Shown: in pieces, positions 16,941 to 26,276 of the stretch
Layout: every line of letters begins with the position of its first letter
Position numbering within the stretch: the first letter of the stretch is position 1
Origin: Flavobacteriales bacterium
GTDB taxonomy: Bacteria; Bacteroidota; Bacteroidia; Flavobacteriales_F; PHOS-HE28
Reading direction: 5' to 3'
Assembly (NCBI GenBank): GCA_016716605.1
Contig: JADJWA010000001.1
Location: forward strand, 682,001-746,000
Length of the DNA: 64,000 bases
The notes under the pieces: generated by a model
Databases searched by the model: none
What the model saw: only the letters and a program-made list of their open reading frames with translations
What the model was told of the DNA's origin: nothing
Program-made: the position numbers and the translations under genes

Positions 16941-19052
16941 GTGACCTCACCCGCCCGCCATACCGTTACCGCCGCCCTCCCCTATGCCAACGGCCCGTTG
17001 CACATCGGGCATATCGCAGGGGCCTACCTGCCGGCCGACATCTACGTGCGCAACCTGCGCCAGCGCGGCAAGGAGGTGCTCTTCATCTGCGGAAGCGATG
17101 AGCACGGCGCCGCCATCACCATGCGCGCCATGAAGGAGGGCACCACGCCCCGCGCCATCGTCGATAAGTACCATGCGCTCATGGGCCAAGCCTTCCAGGA
17201 CTTCGGCATCCGCTTCGACATCTACCATCGCACCAGCAGCGATCTGCACAAGGAGACCTCGCAGGGCTTCTTCCTGAAGCTGCTGGAGAATGGTGCCTTC
17301 AGCGTGCAGGAAGAGCAGCAGTACTTCGATGAGGAGGCCAAACAATTCCTCGCCGACCGCTACATCATGGGCACCTGCCCGAAGTGCGGCAATACCGATG
17401 CCTACGGCGATCAATGCGAGAAGTGCGGCAGCGCGCTGAGCCCCAAGGACCTGATCGACCCGCGCAGCACCCTCAGCGGATCGAAGCCCGTGCTGAAGCC
17501 CACCAAGCATTGGTACCTGAAGATGGACGAGGCCCAGCAATGGGTGGATGCGTGGATGAACACCGGCGTGCTAGACGGCGCACCACATCATGATCCAAAG
17601 GAGTGGAAGGCGAGCGTGCTGGGTCAGTGCAATAGCTGGCTGAAGGACGGTCTGCGCCCTCGTGCCATGACACGCGACCTGGACTGGGGCGTGCCCGTAC
17701 CTCTGCCCGGCGCCGAAGGCAAAGTGCTTTATGTGTGGCTCGATGCGCCCATCGGCTACATCAGCGCGACGAAGCAGTGGGCGACCCTTCGGCAAGCTCA
17801 GGGTCATCAAGCCGATTGGGAGAAATGGTGGAAGGCCGACGATACGCGCCTCGTCCACTTCATCGGCAAGGACAACATCGTCTTCCACGCCATCATCTTC
17901 CCGATCCTCCTGAAGCTGCACGGCGGCTACGTGCTGCCGCAGAACGTTCCAGCGAACGAATTCCTCAACCTCGAAGGGAAGAAGATTAGCACCAGTCGCA
18001 ACTGGGCCGTGTGGCTGCACGAGTACATTGAACGATGGCCGAATCGCCAGGACGAATTGCGCTACTGCCTTGCCACCATCATCCCCGAGCAGAAGGACAG
18101 CGAGTTCACGTGGAAGGATTTCCAGGAGAAGAACAACAGCGAGCTGGTGAGCATCATCGGCAATTTCGTGCAACGCGTGATGGTGCTCTGCCACAAGTAC
18201 TACGGCGGCAAAGCGCCCGAGGCCGGCACCGCGAAGTCCGATGACCTCGCGCTTTGGGGCACGGTGCACGGCAGTGCCGAAGAGATGGTGCGCGCCATCG
18301 ACGCCTTCCGCCTACGCGATGCGCTGCAAGCCGCCATGAACGTGGCGCGCGCCGGCAACAAGTACCTCAGCGACCACGAGCCATGGAAGCTGGAGAAGAC
18401 CGATCCCGACCGCACGCGCGCTGTCCTCGGCAATAGCATGAATGTGGCGGCCGTGCTGAGCACCGTGCTGGAGCCCTTCCTGCCCTTCACCGCCGAGCGG
18501 CTGCGCCGCATGCTGCGCATCGCTGCGCTGCCCTGGGATGCCGCGCTCCGCAGCGACCGCATCGCGCCCGGCCATGTGCTCGGTGCAGCCGAGCATCTGT
18601 TCAAGCCCATCACCGACGCGGAGATCCAGCCCGAGGTCGACCGGTTGCACGCCAACGCCCCAAGGGGACTCATCACCAACGCCCGTCACCCCGAGCGAAG
18701 CGAGGGAGTCCCAGACCGGCAAACCCGCGATCGCCTTCGACGACTTCGCCAAGCTCGACTTGCGCGTGGGCACCATCACCGCCGCTGAGCGCGTGCCCAA
18801 GGCCGACAAGCTGCTGAAGCTGAGCATCGACATCGGTGAAGCGCAACCGCGGACCGTGGTGAGCGGCATCGCGCAGCACTACGCGCCGGAACAATTGCCC
18901 GGACAGCAAGTGGTGCTCGTGGCCAACCTGCCCCTCGCAAGATGCGCGGGGTGGAGAGCCAGGGCATGGTGCTCATGGCCGAGGATGCCAATGGCAAGCT
19001 GGTGTTCGTGCAGCCGAAGGAGGCGGTGGGGCCGGGCGTGGAGGTGCGGTGA
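16941..19052 (+). CDS. metG: Methionyl-tRNA synthetase with two compensating frameshifts near the C-terminal domain
   Basis: Charges tRNA-Met with methionine. Visible motifs are HIGH at residues 21-24, a CPKC...CEKC zinc knuckle near 146-162, and the signature KISTS near 347-351, a usual Bacteroidota form of KMSKS. The frame is open from the GTG at 16941 to a TGA at 18786-18788. However, the C-terminal tRNA-binding domain (FDDFAKLDLRVGTITAAERV) continues in the next frame from about 18690. The frame returns near 18938, where CCCC before TCGCAAGATG would need a fifth C to give PPRKMRGVES. The original frame then reaches TGA at 19050-19052. The catalytic core is intact either way. Two palindromic elements sit inside the gene, one of them at the first frame change. 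Either assembly errors or loss of the appended domain would explain this. Confidence 0.85.
17783..17805. repeat. Palindromic element in frame inside metG
   Basis: The 23-bp sequence begins GACCCT and ends AGGGTC, with cggcaagctc between. It adds the peptide TLRQAQGH between conserved metG segments, where the protein would normally be shorter. This looks like the dispersed ccctTCGnCAAGCTCaggg repeat that inserts in many bacterial genes. Confidence 0.65.
18685..18710. repeat. Second palindromic element inside metG, at the first frame change
   Basis: The stretch gtcaccccgagcgaagcgag followed by ggagtc is an imperfect palindrome of the kind that yields the database-familiar peptide HPERSEG in one frame and VTPSEARES in another. 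Both peptides are seen here, on either side of the metG frame change. It separates the catalytic body from the C-terminal tRNA-binding domain. Confidence 0.65.
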
Positions 19053-19054
19053 GC

Positions 19055-19062
19055 TATGTTTG
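19055..19062 (+). promoter_or_regulatory. Candidate -7 box of the toxin-antitoxin pair (TATGTTTG)
   Basis: TATGTTTG is an exact match to TAnnTTTG and lies 10 bp before the antitoxin ATG, just after the metG stop. Transcription from it would give a very short or no leader. Confidence 0.45.
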
Positions 19063-19072
19063 TTGAGCTGCC

Positions 19073-19345
19073 ATGAACACAGACAAGACCAAGCTTGCCA
19101 TCGTCAGGAAAGTGCTTGCATTGGAGGATGAAGCCATCCTTGAAAATGTGAGTGCCTATCTCGCATCAGAACCTTCTGTCCTGTGGGGCGAGAAGAGCCC
19201 GGAGGTACAGGCCATGATCGAGCGCAGTTTGAATGAGCTCGATAGGGCGGAAGGCAAATCTCACGAGCAGGTCATGGCACGCTATTCCAAATGGTTGAAA
19301 CCGTCCGCTGGTCGCCAACGGCAGAAGCGAGTTTCCACCAAGTAG
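19073..19345 (+). CDS. Putative antitoxin of a RelE/ParE-type module
   Basis: The 90-residue product is mostly helical: an N-terminal IVRKVLALEDEAILENVSAYL helix, then a stretch typical of addiction-module antitoxins (MIERSLNELDRAEGKSHEQV) and a basic tail. Such antitoxins bind the toxin through the C-terminal part and their own promoter through the N-terminal part. It overlaps the toxin gene by 55 bp, which is unusually long and implies translational coupling. The family assignment rests mainly on size, helical pattern and the neighbouring toxin. Confidence 0.75.
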   Translation: MNTDKTKLAIVRKVLALEDEAILENVSAYLASEPSVLWGEKSPEVQAMIERSLNELDRAEGKSHEQVMARYSKWLKPSAGRQRQKRVSTK

Positions 19346-19590
19346 TCGCTTACCTGCGGGCGACCTGGTCGGAGCGCGATGCGCAGAACTTCGTGCGCAA
19401 GACCGACTCGACCATTCGCATGGTGCGCATTTTTCCCGGAATGTCTCGCAAAGGAAGAAAGGGGACACGGGAAGCGCTGGTCACGAAGCACAACCTGATG
19501 TGCTTCCGGATCAAAGGCGCGGAGCTTCAGATCGTGGGATTCTGGGATACACGTCAGCATCCCGGCAAACGCAGGATTTCGGAGGTTTGA
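19291..19590 (+). CDS. RelE/ParE-family toxin
   Basis: The 99-residue product has the RelE/ParE fold pattern: VRWSPTAEASFHQVVAYL at the start, a central LRATWSERDAQNFVRK helix pair, then strands ending FRIKGAELQIVGFWDTRQHP. The closing FWDTRQ-P-K motif is common in Bacteroidota members. RelE members cut mRNA at the ribosome and ParE members poison gyrase; the sequence alone does not decide which. The start at 19291 lies inside the antitoxin gene, as is common for such pairs. The gene ends 11 bp before the next gene's likely GTG start. Confidence 0.85.
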   Translation: MVETVRWSPTAEASFHQVVAYLRATWSERDAQNFVRKTDSTIRMVRIFPGMSRKGRKGTREALVTKHNLMCFRIKGAELQIVGFWDTRQHPGKRRISEV

Positions 19591-19601
19591 TCACCCACGC
19601 T

Positions 19602-21645
19602 GTGAGGATCCTGATCGCAACACTGGCCTTTCTGAGCGTCTCTCATGCCAGTGCGCAAACCACTCCGCTCATCAACGAGCTCTGCGCGAGCAATCACGGC
19701 TGCTACGTTGATGCCCACGGCCGAACACCCGATTGGATCGAGCTCTTCAACACCGGCACGAAGCCGATCGATCTGCTGGGCTGGCGCATCGCCATCAATG
19801 GCAAGCAGCACGTGATCGATGCGCCGCTGCGCATTCCGGCCAAGGGCCAACTGCTTTTACTGTGTGATGCGAAACCCGACCACGGTCCAGAGCACCTCGG
19901 CTTCACCTTGGAGAAGCAAGGAGGCGCGGTGCTGTTGATCGCTCCCGATGGCTTGAGCATCGCTGACCTCTTCACCTTTCCCGCGCTTCGGGCCAACACC
20001 AGCATCGGCCGCATGCCCGATGGCCACAAGGCCTGGAGCCTCTTCGCGCAACACACGCCGGGAGCAGCGAATGAGACAAGCGGTATCGCTCGGGGCTTCA
20101 GCAGGGCGCCGCAACTCGAGCTCGATGCCACCAGCCGCTTGATCGCAACAGCGGAAGGCGAAGTGCGATTCACCACCGATGGCAGTGATCCACGAGGCGC
20201 TGGTGCCATGCGTTTCGTTGAGCCTGTTGCCGTTGAGCCCGGCCATGTTGTGCGAGCCATCGCCGTGCAAGAGGAGCGCTTGATCGGTGATGAAGCAATG
20301 CTCCTCGTTCCTGCGAACGGACATGCTGGCGATGGTTTCATGCTCGCACTCGATCCGCAAGACCTATGGGGCGATAGCACGGGCATCTACAATCCCGGCG
20401 CGGCGCAGAACCACCACGCGGCGCGGCATCTTCTGGGAGCGTGATGCGGTGGTGCGCATTGACAGCAGTGCGCTCTCCGTTGGCACTCGCCTCTTCGGCA
20501 GCGGCTCACGCGGCCTGGGCAAGCGTTCCTTCAAGCTCTACGCGCGCGATCGGTACGACAGTCCAGCGGATGGATTCGCCTTCAGCGATGGCACGCGCGT
20601 GCATGAGGGCGTGCTGCGCGCCGATGCCTCGCCGAATGCCTTTTTGCGCAATGCCGTCATGGAGAAAGTCGTGCATCGCTTCGGTTTGCATGTGCTGGTG
20701 CAGCCCTCCGTGGCGAAGCCGCTCTACCTCAACGGCGCCTATTGGGGCCTCTATCGTTGGATGCCCGGCAAGGACGAAGAATGGCTGAAGCAGCGCAGCA
20801 ACGCTGAAGCCCTTGATATGCTCGAAGGGCCCGCCTCCACCGAACGCAGCGGCAAGGGCGACCACTTCCTGAACGCGCGCGAGCTGCTCGTGCGCGGCGC
20901 ACCCATCGACAGCATCGATGCCGTGATCGACACGCGAAGCCTCATCGATCTCGCGTGCATCGACCTCTGGACGGGACGGGCCGACCATGAACTGAACGTG
21001 CGCTGCTATCGGCCGCGTGAGCGCGATGGCCGCTGGCACTGGGTGCTCTTCGACATGGACCTCTGGGCGCCGCCGAACGAGAACAGCGTGCAACGGATGT
21101 CGCTCGCCGTGCTTCCCGAAACGCCCTTCGTGCCGCAGCTGCTCGCGCACACGGAACTGCAGCAGCGATTGCTCGCGCGCATGACCGCGTTGCAGGCAAC
21201 GGCATTCGAGCAGATCCCCGCCATCGCCGACAGCCTGTATCATACGCACGCTGCTGAGCTCGCTGACGATTTCAAGCGCTGGGACCTGCAGCTCGACATG
21301 CCCACGCCGGAAGCATCGCTCGCCGAGCTGAAGAGCTTCGCAACACAACGGGGTGCGCATCTCTTCGCGCACCTGGCCAAAAGCACCGGGCGGCGCCTGC
21401 ACGAAACGGTGATCGAAGCGCCTCGCGCGGATCAGGGCGTTCTTCTGATGGATGGCCTAGCGCTGCCGCCCGGCAAGCACAGCATGCGCTGCTTCGAGGG
21501 TGTGCTCATGCACATCGAATTGCGCGCGGTAAAAGGACAAGAGTTCGCGGGTTGGAAGGGCGCGGATCTCGCCACGGCTTCTGGGACCATTGACCTGTGG
21601 AAGGCGAAGAGCCTGCGGCCGGTGCTCAGGAGTGTGGTGCCGTGA
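19602..21645 (+). pseudogene. CotH kinase-family protein with lamin-tail domain, broken by one frameshift
   Basis: The first part reads from a GTG at 19602 with a signal peptide (VRILIATLAFLSVSHASAQ). A lamin-tail domain follows (INELCASNHGCYVDAHGRTP to LGFTLEKQGGAVLLI), then a chitobiase-like strand region (EVRFTTDGSDP). Near 20400-20415 the frame moves by one base. The second part (RRGIFWERDAVVRIDSS onward) carries the CotH body: RSFKLYARDRYD, NGAYWGLYRW and HWVLFDMDLW. CotH proteins are protein kinase-like and phosphorylate secreted substrates in spore coats; in Bacteroidota they are usually secreted with unknown targets. No T9SS sorting domain is present at the C terminus. The break is one extra base, so an assembly error is possible. 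An in-frame TTG at 19587 is an alternative start. Confidence 0.75.
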
Positions 21646-21683
21646 TCAGGCGGGAGCGTACAGCAGCGCAAACCGCAGCATAT

Positions 21684-23168
21684 TCACTGCACCAAGAGTT
21701 TCTGCTGCGCCACCCGCCTTCCGTTGGCGAGCAACTCAGCGATGTAGCACCCGCTGGGCAGCGTGCCCACCTGCACGGTGTGGTAATGCCCCCCGATGCG
21801 TTGCCGCAGCACGGCCTTGCCCAAACCATCACGAAGCAGCAACTCCGTTCCCGGCGAGAAAGCATCCAGCTCCAAGGTGAGCTGCGTGCTTGTTGGGTTC
21901 GGATAGAGCCGCATGCCCGGCAGGGGTTGCGCGGTGGGCCGCACACCCAACCCGATCTCGCCGCCAAACAAGCGCGTTACCATGCGCTGCAGGGTATCGT
22001 TGGTGGTGCCATCGCTGTAGCCGTGGTAGGCGCCCCAGAGGTAGTAGCTGCCATCGGGGGCTTGGGTGAAGCCAGCAACCGACCCATATACGAGCCCGAA
22101 GTGCGTGTAATCGCCGGTTGCTGCTCCATCGAAGTAACTGACGAGGTTTCCCAGTGTGTCAATCATGCAGATGCCCTTCCGTGGCTGCTGCTCCACTTCA
22201 TTGAACCGTCCTCCCAGCACAATCAGCCCCGGCGCGATCGGATAGATGCAGAGCACCTTGGCATCTAGGCTCGTCGGGTTCAGCGACACCATATCAATGG
22301 CATTGTTGAAGGTGGGATCGAGGTTGCCATCGGGCATGACCCTAATGACCTGTAATGTGTCATTATCCCCGCTCATGCGGAATGTGCCGCCGATGTAGGC
22401 GCGTCCATCGGGCAATATCTCCAACGCCTGGATGTATCCCCACTCGATGTTGGAGTTGAAGGAGTCGTCCAGGCTGCCATCGGCGTGGATGCGGAAGACC
22501 TTGTCCACGGGCTGCCCCTCGTAGGTGGTGCCCCAGGTATGCACGAGGAACCTGCCGCCGAGGTCGCCGGCGGTCCCCTCGGGATATTCCTTGATCGCCC
22601 AGTTGATCCCATTTCCGCTGCGCGGGGTGCGCGTGGTATCGAGGTAGCCGGTGCTGGTGAACCAGATCAGGTTGTAGGCGCCTTGCCAGCCAAGGTGCGC
22701 GGCGTCTATGGTGTGCAGGCCGGTCATCAGCACGCGGCCGTCGGGGTACACGTGGTAGTCGCCGCCTTGGAGTGAGCTGAAGTAGGGGTCGTCGTTCTGC
22801 AGGATGAAATCCGGATCGAGCTGACCGTCGAAGAGGAACCTCCTTACCCCGGGCCCGTTTCCGGAATAGTACCCGTTCTGCCAAGGCGTGATCTTGCCGC
22901 CCATGGGCAGGAAGCCTTGGTTGAATGTGAGGTCCCGCTCGCCGTTGGGCAACAGGCGCGCGCCGCTTCGGGGATTTGGCAGATCGGGGAACTCCAGGTT
23001 CCCGCTGATCACCAGCCTCCCATCTTCAAGCGACCAAACCGAGAATGCATTCTGCGCTGGCAGATCAACGCGGAAGGTGGTGTCCACGCTGAGCGGCAGC
23101 TGCGCCCAGGAGGCAATCCACAAGGCCGCCGAAGCAGGACAGGCGATGATCCAGCGCAAGATGTTCAT
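21684..23168 (-). CDS. Delta-60-type repeat protein with T9SS type A sorting domain (copy A)
   Basis: The 494-residue product has a signal peptide (cleavage near AQ23) and a chain of beta-propeller-like repeats in the delta-60 style, seen as DGRLVISG, DGRVLMTG, LDDSFN and NLDPTFNN. The C-terminal sorting domain starts MRLYPNPTSTQLTLELD and ends ELLANGRRVAQQKLLVQ. It should be exported by T9SS and remain on or leave the cell surface. It is about half identical by eye to the protein at 24795-26273, so the pair arose by duplication. Its ATG overlaps the stop of the truncated partner gene as ATGA. Confidence 0.85.
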   Translation of the reverse strand: MNILRWIIACPASAALWIASWAQLPLSVDTTFRVDLPAQNAFSVWSLEDGRLVISGNLEFPDLPNPRSGARLLPNGERDLTFNQGFLPMGGKITPWQNGYYSGNGPGVRRFLFDGQLDPDFILQNDDPYFSSLQGGDYHVYPDGRVLMTGLHTIDAAHLGWQGAYNLIWFTSTGYLDTTRTPRSGNGINWAIKEYPEGTAGDLGGRFLVHTWGTTYEGQPVDKVFRIHADGSLDDSFNSNIEWGYIQALEILPDGRAYIGGTFRMSGDNDTLQVIRVMPDGNLDPTFNNAIDMVSLNPTSLDAKVLCIYPIAPGLIVLGGRFNEVEQQPRKGICMIDTLGNLVSYFDGAATGDYTHFGLVYGSVAGFTQAPDGSYYLWGAYHGYSDGTTNDTLQRMVTRLFGGEIGLGVRPTAQPLPGMRLYPNPTSTQLTLELDAFSPGTELLLRDGLGKAVLRQRIGGHYHTVQVGTLPSGCYIAELLANGRRVAQQKLLVQ

Positions 23169-24874
23169 TGCACGATGAGCCTGTCGGTCTTCAGCGATGC
23201 GCTATTGGCGATCAGGCGCACCGCATAACTGCCGCGTGCCCACGCTTCGGTATTCATTACGTGCTGGCCGAATGCTCCCTGCAGCCCGATGTCTTCGATC
23301 ACACGGCCGGCCACATCGGTAACAAGCAGTCGAGCGTTCTTCGCCTCGTTGGGAATCTGGTAGTTCACCGCCACCCACGATTCGGTGGGATTGGGCTGCA
23401 GGTGCAGTACCGGAAGTACAGCAATTGGCTTGGGCGCTGATCGCGCGCGTGCCGATTTCGGCGCAGCGCCGGCATCGCCCGTGTACGGGCTGCGGCAAAT
23501 GCCGTAGTTGTAGCACAACAGGTTGCTGGCCCAGTTGGTGGGCCGGTCGTGCGGCACGTTGATGAAGGCTTCCAACTGCGCGATCTCGCCCGCATTCAAC
23601 TGGGCTGTGCTGCGACCATCGTTGTGCACGCTCTCGAGGAAATCGATCAGCGTGAGCATGTGCAGCCGTTCGCCGATCTCGCGGCCCTTCAGGTCGTGCT
23701 CGGCGGGCAATGCGTTGATCACCGTGCGCGCATCGGCATACCGGTGCTGGCCCAGGAGCAGCGCCGCTTCGTGGTAACGCACTTCCGGCGCGCGCAAGAG
23801 CTGCACGGCGCTGCGCTCCTCCTCCAGGTCGAATTCATCGGTGGCGTTCTCGTTCAGCAGGTCCATGATGGTGTATGCGGCCTCGGCCATCACGGCGTGC
23901 TGCTGGCCCATGTCCACTTCGAGGCTGGCGCGGTAGGTGCGCTGCTCCCAGCTGGCCACGATGTTCTCGATCAAATAGGTCGGCAAGGGCTGCGAACAAT
24001 CGTATTCGAGCCACCTGACGAAGCCTTCTTTCTGCGTGGCCTCCGGATTAGCGATGCAGACCTCCGCCTTGATGGCATCGGGCACGCCGGGCTTGTCCAC
24101 CAGGTTCATCAGGGCCTCGGTGCTCAGGTAAGGGCTCTTGCTCAACAAGTAATCGCGCAGGTCCCAGATGTCCTGTGGCCAGGCGCTCACGATCTCTTCC
24201 ACCACGGCGTCCGTATTGCCACCGTCGATCAGGGCCTCGTACAGGTAGCGCGTGTTGCCGTAATCCGTGCGGGCGCTCACCATCATACCGGCCACGCCCA
24301 CCACGCCGGGGTCCGCGCTGATCAGGTGCGGGGTGCATTCGCTGCTCATGCCCCAAGGAATGCCGGCGGGCAGCAACAGGTCGCTGACGTGCTCGGGGAA
24401 GAGGCCCGTGCCGGTGCGGTAGTAGTAGGTGATGGGGTGGTCGGTATCCACATAGATGTCCCACTTCTCCGTTTCGCCGCCCCAACCGTCCAGGGTATTG
24501 TCCGCTCCACGGCCCGCGGAGGCTTGAATGGTGCGGATGGTGTGCGATGGCCATTCGAGTTCAGGTGCTTCTGTCGCTTTTCTGCTGTACAGGTTTGTAG
24601 CGACGTTGCTATTGCTGTTGCAGTACTTCTGCAGGCCGATGATGGCGCTGTAGCCTCCTGGCTCGGTGCTGGCGCACACCCCTTCGCCCACGAAGCCGGT
24701 GCTCAGGTTGGTGGCGCTGTTCTTCCACACTTTGTCGTTGTGGTCGCGGTTGTAGCCTACGACGATGGCCTCGGCGCAGCGCGCCGCGCGGCATTCAATG
24801 CTGCACCACAACGCGCTGCACAACAGCACGGCCATCGCCACCACGCACCTCCAATTGATAGGTCCCATTGTCAA
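23165..24874 (-). CDS. Truncated copy of the large T9SS protein, with a signal-like N terminus read from the neighbour's other frame
   Basis: The 569-residue product matches the C-terminal part of the large gene at 26277-31444 from AEAIVVGYNRDHNDKVW onward and ends with a T9SS sorting domain (LHLQPNPTESWVAVNYQIPN to LKTDRLIVQ). Its first 33 residues (MTMGPINWRCVVAMAVLLCS, then ALWCSIECRAARC) match nothing in the large protein. They come from 24776-24874, where 24795-24874 is already the 3' end of the upstream delta-60 gene in a different frame. The segment has a basic residue, a hydrophobic core and a short c-region, so it could act as a signal peptide. About 490 bp in the middle (roughly 24050-24537) is nearly identical to the large gene, while the flanks are far more diverged. 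Confidence 0.75.
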   Translation of the reverse strand: MTMGPINWRCVVAMAVLLCSALWCSIECRAARCAEAIVVGYNRDHNDKVWKNSATNLSTGFVGEGVCASTEPGGYSAIIGLQKYCNSNSNVATNLYSRKATEAPELEWPSHTIRTIQASAGRGADNTLDGWGGETEKWDIYVDTDHPITYYYRTGTGLFPEHVSDLLLPAGIPWGMSSECTPHLISADPGVVGVAGMMVSARTDYGNTRYLYEALIDGGNTDAVVEEIVSAWPQDIWDLRDYLLSKSPYLSTEALMNLVDKPGVPDAIKAEVCIANPEATQKEGFVRWLEYDCSQPLPTYLIENIVASWEQRTYRASLEVDMGQQHAVMAEAAYTIMDLLNENATDEFDLEEERSAVQLLRAPEVRYHEAALLLGQHRYADARTVINALPAEHDLKGREIGERLHMLTLIDFLESVHNDGRSTAQLNAGEIAQLEAFINVPHDRPTNWASNLLCYNYGICRSPYTGDAGAAPKSARARSAPKPIAVLPVLHLQPNPTESWVAVNYQIPNEAKNARLLVTDVAGRVIEDIGLQGAFGQHVMNTEAWARGSYAVRLIANSASLKTDRLIVQ

Positions 24875-26273
24875 GCAGAGTTAGGTTAAGTAAGGTTCGC
24901 GCGCCGGTGGCATTCGTCTCCAGCACCTTGCGGCCAAGCGCGTCAAGCAGTGCGATCACATGTTGCGTATTGGCCGTCGGGGATAATTCCACGACGAGTT
25001 CACCATTGGTAGGATTGGGATACGCGAGCACTGTGCAAGCACGTGGTCGTTCCACCTCTCCTACATACAAGCTACCAATGTTCAAACGGCTCACGAATCG
25101 CTGCAACGTGTCATTGGTCACGCCATCATCGTAGCCGTGGTAGGCGCCGAAGACCAGCAATTGGTCCGTTCCGTAAGGCACTGCGCCTTGGAAGCCTCCG
25201 TAGGTGTAATTCTGATAGACATACGGTCCGCAACCGGTGCCGACGCCTAGGTCGATCAAGGCGCCGGAAGTATCAACCACTGCAAGGCCGCGATGCGGCA
25301 CACCATCAATTGAAACGAATTTGCCCAGCAGCAGGATCCGATCAGGCGCCAACTGGTGCATAGCGAACACGATCGCCCCTAGGCCATCCAGTTCGCCCAG
25401 CTCGAAGCTCAGGTGATTGTTGAAGCTCGGGTCCAGATCGCCATTGGGCAGGAAGCGGACCAGGTGCAACGTATCCGTGGGGTTGGCCGCGAGGCCGAAC
25501 ATGCCGCCCGCGTACACCCGGTCATTCCCTGCGGGCAGGAAGCATTGCGCCTCGCCCCATTGCACGCCAGCGAAGAAGGTGGTGTCCAAGCTGCCGTCGG
25601 GGTGCATGCGCTGCACGCGGCTGGTGGGCCTTCCATCGTACACGGTGCCGAAGGTGCCTGCGATGAACTTCCCATCCGGCAATTCGATGAAGTCATAGAG
25701 CGCGCCGTTGCCCGTGCGGTGCGTGCGCGTGGTGTCCAGGTAGCCTTGGTTGCTGAACCAGATGAAGTTGTGCGGGCCCTCGAAGCCGCGTACGCTGTCG
25801 TAGAGGGTGTGGTTGCCGCTCATCACCACACGGCCGTCGGGGAACACATGATAGTCGCCGCCTTGGAGGGAGGTGAAGTAGGGGCCGTTGTTCATTGGGA
25901 TGAAGGTGGGGTCAACTAAGCCATCATATTTGAGCCGGACCACCGTTTGTGTCGAATTTGCATAGAAACGATCCTCCCATGGCGTCAGTTTGCCCCCGCC
26001 CGGCAGCGCCCCACCAGGTGTGTTCTCTAGAAAGGTCTCATCCCATGTGCCATCGACGTTAAGCCGAACTACTGGTTGGAACGTGAACGGGAAGGGCTCA
26101 TCTAGTTCGTGGATCTGGCCGGAGATGATCACGCGGCCATCCTCCAGTGGCAGAGCCGAAGAGACGTACCACGTTTGGAATTCGGCTCGAAAAGTCGTGT
26201 CCAGTGCGAAGGGGGCTTGCGCACTTACGCACCGAGCTGCCGTTAGGCTGCCGAGCACCAATAACCAGCGCAT
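24795..26273 (-). CDS. Delta-60-type repeat protein with T9SS type A sorting domain (copy B)
   Basis: The 492-residue product begins with a signal peptide (MRWLLVLGSLTAARCVSAQ) and has the same repeat architecture as copy A, including SLQGGDYHVFPDGRVVMSG and DGSLDTTFFAG. The sorting domain starts TVLAYPNPTNGELVVELSPT and ends GRAVVQRVVVQH. It begins 3 bp after the large T9SS gene ends, so the two are co-transcribed. That is the same order as the truncated copy and copy A. Its last 80 bp double as the start of the truncated gene in another frame. Confidence 0.87.
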   Translation of the reverse strand: MRWLLVLGSLTAARCVSAQAPFALDTTFRAEFQTWYVSSALPLEDGRVIISGQIHELDEPFPFTFQPVVRLNVDGTWDETFLENTPGGALPGGGKLTPWEDRFYANSTQTVVRLKYDGLVDPTFIPMNNGPYFTSLQGGDYHVFPDGRVVMSGNHTLYDSVRGFEGPHNFIWFSNQGYLDTTRTHRTGNGALYDFIELPDGKFIAGTFGTVYDGRPTSRVQRMHPDGSLDTTFFAGVQWGEAQCFLPAGNDRVYAGGMFGLAANPTDTLHLVRFLPNGDLDPSFNNHLSFELGELDGLGAIVFAMHQLAPDRILLLGKFVSIDGVPHRGLAVVDTSGALIDLGVGTGCGPYVYQNYTYGGFQGAVPYGTDQLLVFGAYHGYDDGVTNDTLQRFVSRLNIGSLYVGEVERPRACTVLAYPNPTNGELVVELSPTANTQHVIALLDALGRKVLETNATGARTLLNLTLLDNGTYQLEVRGGDGRAVVQRVVVQH

Positions 26274-26276
26274 CGC

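Noticed and set aside
18685..18945. Programmed ribosomal frameshifting in metG
   Set aside because: No slippery heptamer with a downstream structure was found, and two opposite shifts would be needed. Insertion of the palindrome and a homopolymer error explain it better.
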